The notes beneath the pieces were generated by a model. The model was not told the origin of the DNA, did not search any database, and saw only the letters and a list, made by a program, of their open reading frames with translations. A stretch of DNA of 15,804 bases from Thermaceae bacterium (lineage in GTDB: Bacteria > Deinococcota > Deinococci > Deinococcales > Marinithermaceae), in contig JALUED010000045.1 of assembly GCA_027053145.1 (NCBI GenBank), forward strand, positions 1-15,804, given 5' to 3'. Position numbers and translations under genes: made by a program. How positions within the stretch are numbered: position 1 is the first letter of the stretch; the number at the start of each line of letters is the position of its first letter. Of the stretch, positions 6,327-11,509 are shown one piece after another.

Positions 6327-6974
6327 ATGCAACGGGTGATCTTTGCGGTCCTTGGGGCGGTGGCCGTTCTGCTCATCGGCGGGATCTTCCTCCTCGGCAA
6401 GCGCACGCCGCCCCCTGCCTCGAAGACGGTCATCGAAAACGCCGCGCCTACGCTCCGGGCCCACCTCGTGCTGGGAAGCCCGGACGCGCCCTATACGGTG
6501 GTGGAGTTTTCCAACTACCGTTGCCCCCACTGCCGGGAACACGCGCTAGGGGTGCTCGGGCGATTGGTCTCGGACTACGTGGAAAAGGGGAAAGTGCGCT
6601 ACGTCTTCCGCCACCTGCCCTTTAGCGGCCAGCCCGACGTCTTCGAGGCGAGCGTCGCCGCCGGCTGCGTCTACGACCAGGCTAAAGACCGCTTCCTCGA
6701 CTACCATCTCCTGCTCTTTAGGGCCGTCGGGGACTGGGCGGGGCTTGGGGGCGAAGCCCTTCGGGAAAAGCTCCTCAGCTACGCCCGCCAGCTCAGCCTT
6801 GATACCGACGCCCTCCGCCGCTGCCTGGAGAGCGAGGCCGCTCGCGAGCGGGTCCGCTTCGACCAGGAGCTTGCCCGCGCGCTCGGCGTGGACGGCACGC
6901 CGACCTTCTTTGTAAACGGCAAGAAAGAGGTCGGTGTCATGCCATTGGAGCAGTGGAAGAAGCTTCTGCAATAA
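6327..6974 (+). CDS. Membrane-anchored DsbA-like thiol-disulfide oxidoreductase
   Basis: The protein has 215 residues. An N-terminal hydrophobic helix (about 4-24) with a positive flank (GKR) anchors it, leaving the thioredoxin domain outside the cytoplasm. The active site is C66-P-H-C69, the DsbA type, within VVEFSNYRCPHC. The cis-proline loop GTPTFFVNG (190-198) is present. Two more cysteines, C114 (AAGC) and C166 (RRCL), sit where Gram-positive and Actinobacterial DsbA/BdbD homologues carry a structural pair. It belongs to the Thioredoxin_4/DsbA group and most likely oxidises or isomerises disulfides in exported proteins; an electron partner such as VKOR or DsbB is not in this window. The ATG at 6327 follows AGGAAAG. 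It is 32 bases downstream of the ligase gene and may be cotranscribed with it, though a functional link is unlikely. Confidence 0.9.
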   Translation: MQRVIFAVLGAVAVLLIGGIFLLGKRTPPPASKTVIENAAPTLRAHLVLGSPDAPYTVVEFSNYRCPHCREHALGVLGRLVSDYVEKGKVRYVFRHLPFSGQPDVFEASVAAGCVYDQAKDRFLDYHLLLFRAVGDWAGLGGEALREKLLSYARQLSLDTDALRRCLESEAARERVRFDQELARALGVDGTPTFFVNGKKEVGVMPLEQWKKLLQ

Positions 6975-7008
6975 AGGCATGCCGAGCGCATTCGCGCTCG
7001 GCATGCCT
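6975..7008. terminator. Perfect 15-bp hairpin between convergent genes
   Basis: AGGCATGCCGAGCGC (6975-6989) pairs perfectly with 6994-7008 around a loop ATTC. It begins on the base after the stop codon of the DsbA-like gene. Leftward, the stem is followed by TTTATT, so it fits an intrinsic terminator for the lipoprotein gene. Rightward there is no U-run, so termination for the DsbA-like gene would depend on the stem alone. Confidence 0.75.
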
Positions 7009-7019
7009 CCTAGCAGGGC

Positions 7020-7574
7020 TTACTTTCCGATATTGAGCTGGACGGTGGCCACCAGGTTTTCGAGGTAGAGGACGTTCTTAATGCTGAACGTTCCGTCCAC
7101 CTGAGCACCTAGGTAGAGGCTTTGCTTGTTGATGCCGTTTGAAAGGATTTGCCCCTCGTCGCTCAGCTCAAACGCGACGGGGCCTTTGGTGGGGCCGCCA
7201 GCGGTGGTGAAATCAATCGTCCCTACGCGCACGATCCCTTCCGTGCTCGCGGGGCAAAGGTAGTAGCCGAGTGCGGGTAGCTCTGTGCAGTTAAGTTCGG
7301 CCGGGTCTTGGTCCGTGGCGTAGATGTAGAACTTAAGCGAGGCCTCGTTTTTCAAGCGCGCCTGACCCTGAATTCGGATCGAGGCGACGCTCACCCCTTC
7401 GACGGACCTCTGCTGGGCTAAAGGATTGCCCGGGAAAACAACCTGCCCGAGGGTGTTTCCTATCGCCTGGAAGTCAAGGGTTATGTCGGAAAGCCCGATC
7501 GTGATCGGGGGCGTCGTGCAGGCCGCGAGCACCAGGAGGAGGGTTCCGAAAAGGATCGAGATCTTCGTCCTCAT
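7020..7574 (-). CDS. Predicted lipoprotein of unknown function, lower GC than neighbours
   Basis: The protein has 184 residues with a type II signal peptide: MRTKISILFGTLLLVLAAC, giving a lipobox LAAC with the lipidated Cys at 19. The mature part consists of alternating beta-strand-like segments (ITIGLSDITLDF, VASIRIQGQARL, SLKFYIYATD, GTIDFTT, LVATVQLNIG), suggesting a beta-sandwich. It contains one further cysteine pair, C96 and C107, likely a disulfide. I do not recognise the family. Base composition is visibly lower in GC (31 of 60 in positions 7081-7140) than in flanking genes, suggesting recent acquisition or relaxed selection. The ATG at 7574 has no ribosome-binding site of note; a TAGGCT box 6 bases upstream implies a leaderless message. 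It is convergent with the DsbA-like gene and divergent from rpmE. Confidence 0.85.
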   Translation of the reverse strand: MRTKISILFGTLLLVLAACTTPPITIGLSDITLDFQAIGNTLGQVVFPGNPLAQQRSVEGVSVASIRIQGQARLKNEASLKFYIYATDQDPAELNCTELPALGYYLCPASTEGIVRVGTIDFTTAGGPTKGPVAFELSDEGQILSNGINKQSLYLGAQVDGTFSIKNVLYLENLVATVQLNIGK

Positions 7575-7580
7575 GCTTCC

Positions 7581-7586
7581 AGCCTA
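7581..7586 (-). promoter_or_regulatory. Candidate -10 box of the lipoprotein gene
   Basis: TAGGCT on the minus strand fits TANNNT and ends exactly 6 bases before the ATG, the same geometry as the boxes before the ligase and Rrf2 genes. No convincing -35 is visible at 16-18 bases upstream; that area is taken by the palindrome at 7598-7612. Confidence 0.45.
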
Positions 7587-7597
7587 ACGCCTCTTGG

Positions 7598-7612
7598 GGG
7601 TAGCCGCTACCC
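7598..7612. promoter_or_regulatory. 15-base palindrome, possible operator
   Basis: GGGTAGC and GCTACCC flank a single central C, giving a perfect 7-bp inverted repeat. It lies between the lipoprotein -10 box and the rpmE -35 box, where a repressor could act on either promoter. It is too short and too close-looped to be a stable RNA hairpin, which favours a protein-binding site. The regulator is unknown. Confidence 0.4.
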
Positions 7613-7619
7613 ATTGAGC

Positions 7620-7648
7620 TTGCCGCTTTGCGGAGCATCTGCTACCTT
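7620..7648 (+). promoter_or_regulatory. Candidate rpmE promoter
   Basis: TTGCCG (7620-7625) and TACCTT (7643-7648) are separated by 17 bases, the optimal sigma-70 spacing. Transcription would start near 7655, giving an rpmE leader of about 40 bases. Confidence 0.5.
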
Positions 7649-7661
7649 AGGCAGGGTTTTG

Positions 7662-7689
7662 GCGCACGACCAAGCCCGTGCGCGGAGGT
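7662..7689 (+). promoter_or_regulatory. rpmE leader hairpin and Shine-Dalgarno sequence
   Basis: GCGCACG (7662-7668) and CGTGCGC (7677-7683) form a perfect 7-bp stem with an 8-base loop. The stem ends immediately before the Shine-Dalgarno GGAGGT (7684-7689), itself 7 bases before the ATG. A structure touching the ribosome-binding site of a ribosomal protein gene is where autogenous control would act, but no regulator binding can be shown from sequence. Confidence 0.45.
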
Positions 7690-7696
7690 AGCGAAA

Positions 7697-7924
7697 ATGA
7701 AGGAAGGCATCCACCCGAAACTCGTCCCCGCCCGCATCATCTGCGGCTGCGGCAATGTGATCGAGACCTACTCGACGAAGCCCGAGATCCACGTCGAAGT
7801 TTGCTCGGCCTGCCACCCCTTCTACACCGGTCAGCAGCGCTATGTAGATACCGAGGGGCGGGTCGAGCGCTTCCAGCGCCGTTACGGCGACTCCTACAAA
7901 AAGAACCTCAAGAAGAAGGCCTGA
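7697..7924 (+). CDS. rpmE: 50S ribosomal protein L31 (zinc-binding form)
   Basis: The 75-residue protein starts [20 protein letters not shown] and continues with [22 protein letters not shown], the L31 signature. L31 sits at the subunit interface, contributing to bridge B1b. The four zinc-ribbon cysteines C16, C18, C36 and C39 are all present, so this is the C+ form that can store zinc; a C- paralogue, if any, lies elsewhere. The ATG at 7697 is chosen by the GGAGGT 7 bases upstream and the conserved N-terminus; the longer frame from 7628 lacks both. The tail is lysine-rich (KKNLKKKA). A GC hairpin follows before tdk. Confidence 0.97.
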   Translation: MKEGIHPKLVPARIICGCGNVIETYSTKPEIHVEVCSACHPFYTGQQRYVDTEGRVERFQRRYGDSYKKNLKKKA

Positions 7925-7931
7925 ACGGGTT

Positions 7932-7952
7932 GGGGCCCGCACCGCGGGCCCC
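7932..7952 (+). terminator. GC hairpin between rpmE and tdk
   Basis: GGGGCCCGC (7932-7940) and GCGGGCCCC (7944-7952) form a perfect 9-bp stem with loop ACC. Only two T residues follow. It probably reduces or stops readthrough from the highly expressed rpmE into tdk, acting as a weak terminator or attenuator. The tdk start is 11 bases further on. Confidence 0.6.
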
Positions 7953-7962
7953 TTCGCGCACC

Positions 7963-8556
7963 ATGGCGCATCCGCCGCTTTTCCCCACCCCGGGTTGGAT
8001 TGAGGTCATCGTTGGCCCGATGTTCTCGGGCAAGTCCGAGGAGCTGATCCGCCGGGTCAAGCGGGCCTTGATTGCGGGCCAGCGGGTGCAGGTCTTCAAG
8101 CCGAAGCTCGACGACCGCTACCACAAGACCGACGTCACCAGCCACGACGGTACCCGGATCGAAGCGGTACCGGTGGAGAACAGCGGGGCGCTTTTTGAGG
8201 CCCTGGAGCGGCCCTTTCCCCACGTGGTGGCGGTGGACGAGGGGCAGTTTTTTGACGACGGGCTGATCTCCATTGCCGAGCGCCTCGCCGACGCCGGGGT
8301 GCGGGTGATCGTGGCCGGGCTCGACATGGACTTTCGCGGGGAGCCCTTTGGGCCTATCTCCGACCTCCTCGCCCGCGCCGAGTTCGTCGAGAAGCTCACC
8401 GCCGTTTGCGTGCGCTGCGGGGCCCCGGCGACCCGCACCCAGCGCCTGGTGAACGGCGAGCCCGCAAGCTTTGACGACCCGGTGGTCCTGGTAGGGGCCT
8501 CGGAGGCCTACGAGCCCCGCTGCCGACGCTGCCACGTGGTAAAACCGAAGCGGTGA
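7963..8556 (+). CDS. tdk: Thymidine kinase
   Basis: The 197-residue protein phosphorylates thymidine with ATP in pyrimidine salvage. It is a type II (TK1-like) enzyme: P-loop GPMFSGKS (18-25), KPKLDDRY (46-53), Walker B and catalytic region DEGQFFDD (92-99, Glu93 the expected general base), [12 protein letters not shown] (119-130), and the zinc-binding cysteines C149, C152, C187 and C190. It ends with a basic tail. The ATG at 7963 precedes a short proline-rich lead into the first strand ([12 protein letters not shown]). No strong ribosome-binding site precedes it. The hairpin at 7932-7952 lies just upstream. The stop codon overlaps the miaA start by four bases, so the two are coupled. Confidence 0.96.
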   Translation: MAHPPLFPTPGWIEVIVGPMFSGKSEELIRRVKRALIAGQRVQVFKPKLDDRYHKTDVTSHDGTRIEAVPVENSGALFEALERPFPHVVAVDEGQFFDDGLISIAERLADAGVRVIVAGLDMDFRGEPFGPISDLLARAEFVEKLTAVCVRCGAPATRTQRLVNGEPASFDDPVVLVGASEAYEPRCRRCHVVKPKR

Positions 8557-9470
8557 CCCCGGTCATCCCCGTTCTCGCCGGCCCCACGGCGACGGGCAAG
8601 AGCGCCCTTGCGCTTTGCCTAGCCGAGGAGCGGGGCCTGGAGATCGTCAACGCCGACGCCACCTTGGTCTACCGGGGTCTGGACATCGGCACCGCAAAGC
8701 CTTCCAGAGCGGAGCTCGCGCGCGTCCGGCACCACCTCGTGGATGTGCTCGAGCCGGACGAAGCGATGAGCGTGGTGCGCTTCCTCGAGCTTGCTGAGGC
8801 CGCGATCGCCGAGGTTTTGGGACGGGGAAAGCTCCCGATCGTGGTCGGCGGCACCGGCTACTACATCCGGGCGCTCTCCGAGGGGATCCCCAAGGTGCCG
8901 CCCCCTGAGCCCGGGCTCATGGCCGAGCTCGAGGCCGAACTTAAAAGGCGCGGCGCCGACGCGCTCTATGAGGAGCTCCGTCGGGCGAGCCCCGAGGACG
9001 CGGCCCGGGTGGGGAAGAACCCAAGGCGGCTTCTCCGAGCCCTCTTTATCCTTCGCAAGACCGGCATTCCCCCGGTCCGCCTGCCCCGGCGCAAGCCGCG
9101 TTTTGCCTACAAAAAGCTCATCCTCTGGCCCGAACGGGCAAAGCTTTTGCCCCGCATCCAGGCCCGGGCCCGCGCGCAGTTCGCAGCTGGGCTCGTTGAG
9201 GAGGTCCGGGGGCTCCTTGAGCGCTACCCCACGATGCCTACCGCCCTTCAAACGATCGGCTATAAGGAGGTGGTCCGCTACCTAAGGGGCGAATACGGCC
9301 TTGAAGACGCCCTCGAGGCCGATTGGCGGGCGGTTTGGCGCTACGCCCGACGGCAGTACACCTGGTTTCGAAGGGAGCCGGGGAATGTGACCTATCTACC
9401 CCGTATGGGCGACGAGGCCTGGGTGGGGCTTTCGGACTGGTTTTCCCTGCATTTCGGAGCCCTATACTGA
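8553..9470 (+). CDS. miaA: tRNA dimethylallyltransferase
   Basis: MiaA adds dimethylallyl to N6 of A37 in tRNAs reading UNN codons. The 305-residue protein has the P-loop GPTATGKS (10-17), [18 protein letters not shown] (33-50) with the family DIGTAKP, the [11 protein letters not shown] segment (60-70), [10 protein letters not shown] (99-108), [15 protein letters not shown] and [10 protein letters not shown] near the C-terminus. All expected regions are present and the length is typical. The start is GTG at 8553 within GTGA, sharing four bases with the tdk stop. An internal -10-like TATACT overlaps its last codons and stop. Together with tsaB in this window it covers two A37 modifications, but they are in separate transcripts. 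Confidence 0.96.
   Translation: MTPVIPVLAGPTATGKSALALCLAEERGLEIVNADATLVYRGLDIGTAKPSRAELARVRHHLVDVLEPDEAMSVVRFLELAEAAIAEVLGRGKLPIVVGGTGYYIRALSEGIPKVPPPEPGLMAELEAELKRRGADALYEELRRASPEDAARVGKNPRRLLRALFILRKTGIPPVRLPRRKPRFAYKKLILWPERAKLLPRIQARARAQFAAGLVEEVRGLLERYPTMPTALQTIGYKEVVRYLRGEYGLEDALEADWRAVWRYARRQYTWFRREPGNVTYLPRMGDEAWVGLSDWFSLHFGALY
9463..9468 (+). promoter_or_regulatory. Candidate -10 box for the metal ABC transporter genes
   Basis: TATACT fits the -10 consensus (5 of 6 with TATAAT) and sits within the last codons of miaA, 8 bases before the GTG start of the ABC ATPase. A GAGG ribosome-binding site at 9469-9473 gives a second way to start translation. No clear -35 is visible. It would let the transporter be expressed independently of miaA. 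Confidence 0.4.
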
Positions 9471-9476
9471 GGAATC

Positions 9477-10232
9477 GTGGGGGCGGCGGTCGAGCTTTTA
9501 GACGTCTCCGTGCGCTACGGGGCCTACACCGCGCTGGAGGGGATCTCCCTGAAGATTCCTGAAGGGGCCTTTGTTGCCATCATCGGCCCCAACGGGGCGG
9601 GGAAGAGCACGCTTTTGAAGCTTATCCTTGGCCTGCTCCGCCCGAGCCGAGGGAAGGTCGTGGTCTTTGGCCGGCCCGCGCTCAAGGTGCCTGCCGCCTG
9701 GCTCGGCTACGTTCCCCAGTTCAAGACCCTAGACCGAAGCTTCCCCGCGCTCGCCATTGAGCTCGTGGCGAGCGGCCTTCGCCGCCGCTGGCCGTTTCGC
9801 CTTGGCGCCGGTGAGCGCAAGGCCGCCCTTTCGGCGCTTCGCCGGGTGCGGGGGGAGGACCTCGCCTACCGGCGCCTTTCGCGGCTTTCAGGTGGGGAGC
9901 TCCAACGGGTCTACCTTGCCCGGGCCTTCGTGCGGAGCCCGAGGATGCTCCTCCTCGACGAGCCGGCGACGGGCATGGACGTGCTTGGCGAGGCCGACAT
10001 GTACCGGATGCTCGAGCAGTACCAGCGCGAGCGCGGGGCGACCGTCCTCATGATCACCCACGACTGGGAGGCCGCCCGTCACCACGCCACCCACGTTTTG
10101 GTTTTGAACCGCCGGATCATCGGCTTCGGTCCCCCAGAGCGGGCGCTCACCGATGAGTGCTTGCGACGGGCCTTTGGCCACGTGGGGCACCCCCACGAGC
10201 TCAGCTTCAGCGTGGAGCGTCGCGATGCTTGA
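9477..10232 (+). CDS. Metal-ion ABC transporter, ATP-binding protein (Zn/Mn/Fe type)
   Basis: The 251-residue protein is a complete ABC ATPase: Walker A GPNGAGKST (37-45), Q-loop at Gln81 (YVPQ), signature LSGGE (137-141), Walker B MLLLDEP (157-163) and switch His195 (ITHD). The sequence around YVPQFKTLDRSFP and the C-terminal RRAFGHVGHPHEL match ZnuC/MntB/TroB-like ATPases of ABC-3 importers. The start is GTG at 9477, six bases after the miaA stop. It overlaps the permease gene by 8 bases, so the two form one unit. No substrate-binding protein gene or metal-responsive Fur/DtxR regulator is adjacent, so the metal cannot be named. Confidence 0.92.
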   Translation: MGAAVELLDVSVRYGAYTALEGISLKIPEGAFVAIIGPNGAGKSTLLKLILGLLRPSRGKVVVFGRPALKVPAAWLGYVPQFKTLDRSFPALAIELVASGLRRRWPFRLGAGERKAALSALRRVRGEDLAYRRLSRLSGGELQRVYLARAFVRSPRMLLLDEPATGMDVLGEADMYRMLEQYQRERGATVLMITHDWEAARHHATHVLVLNRRIIGFGPPERALTDECLRRAFGHVGHPHELSFSVERRDA

Positions 10233-11022
10233 GGCCTTCGCTCTTCCCTTCATGCAGCGGGCGCTGCTTGCCGGGCTCTTGGTCGGCGCCACCGCCAGCT
10301 ACCTTGGCGTCTTTGTGGTGCAAAGGCGGCTTAGCTTCTTGGGGTCGGGCCTGGCGCACGCCGCCCTCGGCGGGGTCGCGCTCGGGCTCTTCTTGGGGGC
10401 GGAGCCGCTTTTCGTGGCCCTCCCCTTCACCGTGCTGATCGCGCTCCTCATCGCCTGGGTGCGGGAGCGCACCGAGCTTGGGGGCGACACCGCGGTGGGG
10501 ATCTTCTTTTCCCTTTCGGTGGCGCTCGGGGTGGTGCTGCTTGCGCTCAAAAGCGAGTACACCGCCGACGCGATGGCGTTTCTCTTCGGGTCCATCCTCG
10601 CGGTGACGCCGGCGGACCTCGCGGCGGTGGCGTTGGTCACCCTGCTTGCGGTTTTGACCCTGCCGGTCTGGGGGCGCTGGGCCTACGCCACCTTCGACCG
10701 CGACCTCGCCCGGGCTGACCGCCTTCCCGTCCTCTTCGACGACTACCTGCTCACCGCCATGGTGGCGGCGGTGGTGGTGAGCGCGGTCAAGGTGGTGGGG
10801 ATCCTCTTGGTCGCGGCCTTCCTCGTCATCCCCGCCGCGAGCGCCCGGCTCTTTGCCCGAACCTTTGCCCAAATGACGCTCTTTTCCATCTTCTTCGGCC
10901 TCCTCGGCGTGGTGCTTGGGCTTTTCTTTTCTTACCTCTACGACGTGCCCAGCGGCGCTACCGTGATCCTGGTCGAGAGCGCGATCTTCCTCTTTGCCTT
11001 GCTGGTGGCACCGAAATCCTAG
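10225..11022 (+). CDS. Metal-ion ABC transporter permease (ABC-3 family)
   Basis: The 265-residue protein is strongly hydrophobic with about eight membrane segments (near 12-32, 40-58, 62-79, 90-108, 117-148, 175-203, 215-237 and 245-262). ABC-3 hallmarks are FVVQRRLSFLGSGLAHAALGGVALG in meaning (30-54, interrupted here for length: VQRRLSF, GLAHAALGG), YATFDRDLARA (154-164) and AVKVVGILLVAAFLVIPAA (187-205). It forms the channel for Zn, Mn or Fe import with the preceding ATPase. I chose the ATG at 10225, which overlaps the ATPase stop (ATGCTTGA) and has GGAG upstream. A longer frame from 10153 would duplicate the ATPase C-terminal coding region. It ends 36 bases before the Rrf2-type gene. Confidence 0.92.
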   Translation: MLEAFALPFMQRALLAGLLVGATASYLGVFVVQRRLSFLGSGLAHAALGGVALGLFLGAEPLFVALPFTVLIALLIAWVRERTELGGDTAVGIFFSLSVALGVVLLALKSEYTADAMAFLFGSILAVTPADLAAVALVTLLAVLTLPVWGRWAYATFDRDLARADRLPVLFDDYLLTAMVAAVVVSAVKVVGILLVAAFLVIPAASARLFARTFAQMTLFSIFFGLLGVVLGLFFSYLYDVPSGATVILVESAIFLFALLVAPKS

Positions 11023-11046
11023 GTAATGCCTACGGAATAGGTGGGT

Positions 11047-11052
11047 TAAAAT
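11047..11052 (+). promoter_or_regulatory. Candidate -10 box of the Rrf2-ppdK operon
   Basis: TAAAAT ends exactly 6 bases before the ATG of the Rrf2-type regulator and fits TANNNT, indicating a leaderless message; there is no ribosome-binding site. The expected -35 position (11024-11029) reads TAATGC, a poor match, as expected for an activator-dependent or -10-driven promoter. Confidence 0.55.
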
Positions 11053-11058
11053 GGAACC

Positions 11059-11499
11059 ATGTGGATTTCAACCCGTGCGCAGTACGGGCTTCGCGCCCTT
11101 TTGGAGATCGGTGCCCGTGGGCCGGAGCCGGTGCCGCTGAAGGAGGTGGCCGAGGCCCAGCGGATTAGCCAGCACTACCTCGAGCAGATCGCCTCGGCGC
11201 TTCGCCGGGCGGGCTACATCAAGAGCGTCCGAGGGGCCAAGGGGGGCTACCGTCTTGCCCGTCCCCCGGAGGAGATCACCGCGCTCGAGGTGGTCGAGAC
11301 CCTCGAGGGCAGCGTGGCCCCGGTGGGCTGCATTGACGACCCCACGAGCTGTTGGGCGGCGGGGTCCTGCGCCACCGAGGAGCTTTGGCGTCAGGTGGAC
11401 CGCGCGGTCCGCGAGGTCCTCTCCCGCACCACGCTTAAGGACTTGATCGAGCGCCAGCGCTTTTTCGCCCTCAAGGAAAAGGCCCGGGTGGCCGTATAG
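11059..11499 (+). CDS. Rrf2/IscR-family transcriptional regulator with three cysteines
   Basis: The 146-residue protein has an N-terminal winged helix (ISTRAQYGLRALLEIGA, 3-19; recognition helix region ISQHYLEQIASALRRAGYI, 36-54; wing VRGAKGGYRLARPPEEIT, 57-73). It then carries a cysteine triad C91, C98 and C104 in the loop where IscR holds a [2Fe-2S] cluster (C92, C98, C104). Most likely it senses iron-sulfur status, oxygen or redox, though some Rrf2 proteins bind other cofactors. No isc or suf genes are near. Its stop is followed directly by the GGAGGT and GTG of ppdK, so the two are cotranscribed and it may autoregulate the pair. The family is certain; the target genes are inferred. Confidence 0.93.
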   Translation: MWISTRAQYGLRALLEIGARGPEPVPLKEVAEAQRISQHYLEQIASALRRAGYIKSVRGAKGGYRLARPPEEITALEVVETLEGSVAPVGCIDDPTSCWAAGSCATEELWRQVDRAVREVLSRTTLKDLIERQRFFALKEKARVAV

Positions 11500-11509
11500 G
11501 AGGTGTGGC

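Noticed and set aside
7628..7696. Upstream extension of rpmE
   Set aside because: It lacks a ribosome-binding site, covers the promoter and leader hairpin, and L31 proteins begin at MKxxIHP.
8553..9470. Leu instead of Gln in the MiaA DSxQxY-like segment (NADATLVY)
   Set aside because: E. coli MiaA also has Leu at this position (DSALIY), so it is not a sign of an altered enzyme.
10153..10224. Upstream extension of the ABC permease
   Set aside because: It lies in another frame of the ATPase C-terminal codons; the ATG at 10225 has a ribosome-binding site and the family's N-terminus.
11017..11040. CCTAGG and CCTA-n5-TAGG repeats upstream of the Rrf2 regulator as an operator
   Set aside because: The arms are only 4 bases, part overlaps the permease stop codon, and it does not match known IscR-type sites well enough to claim.
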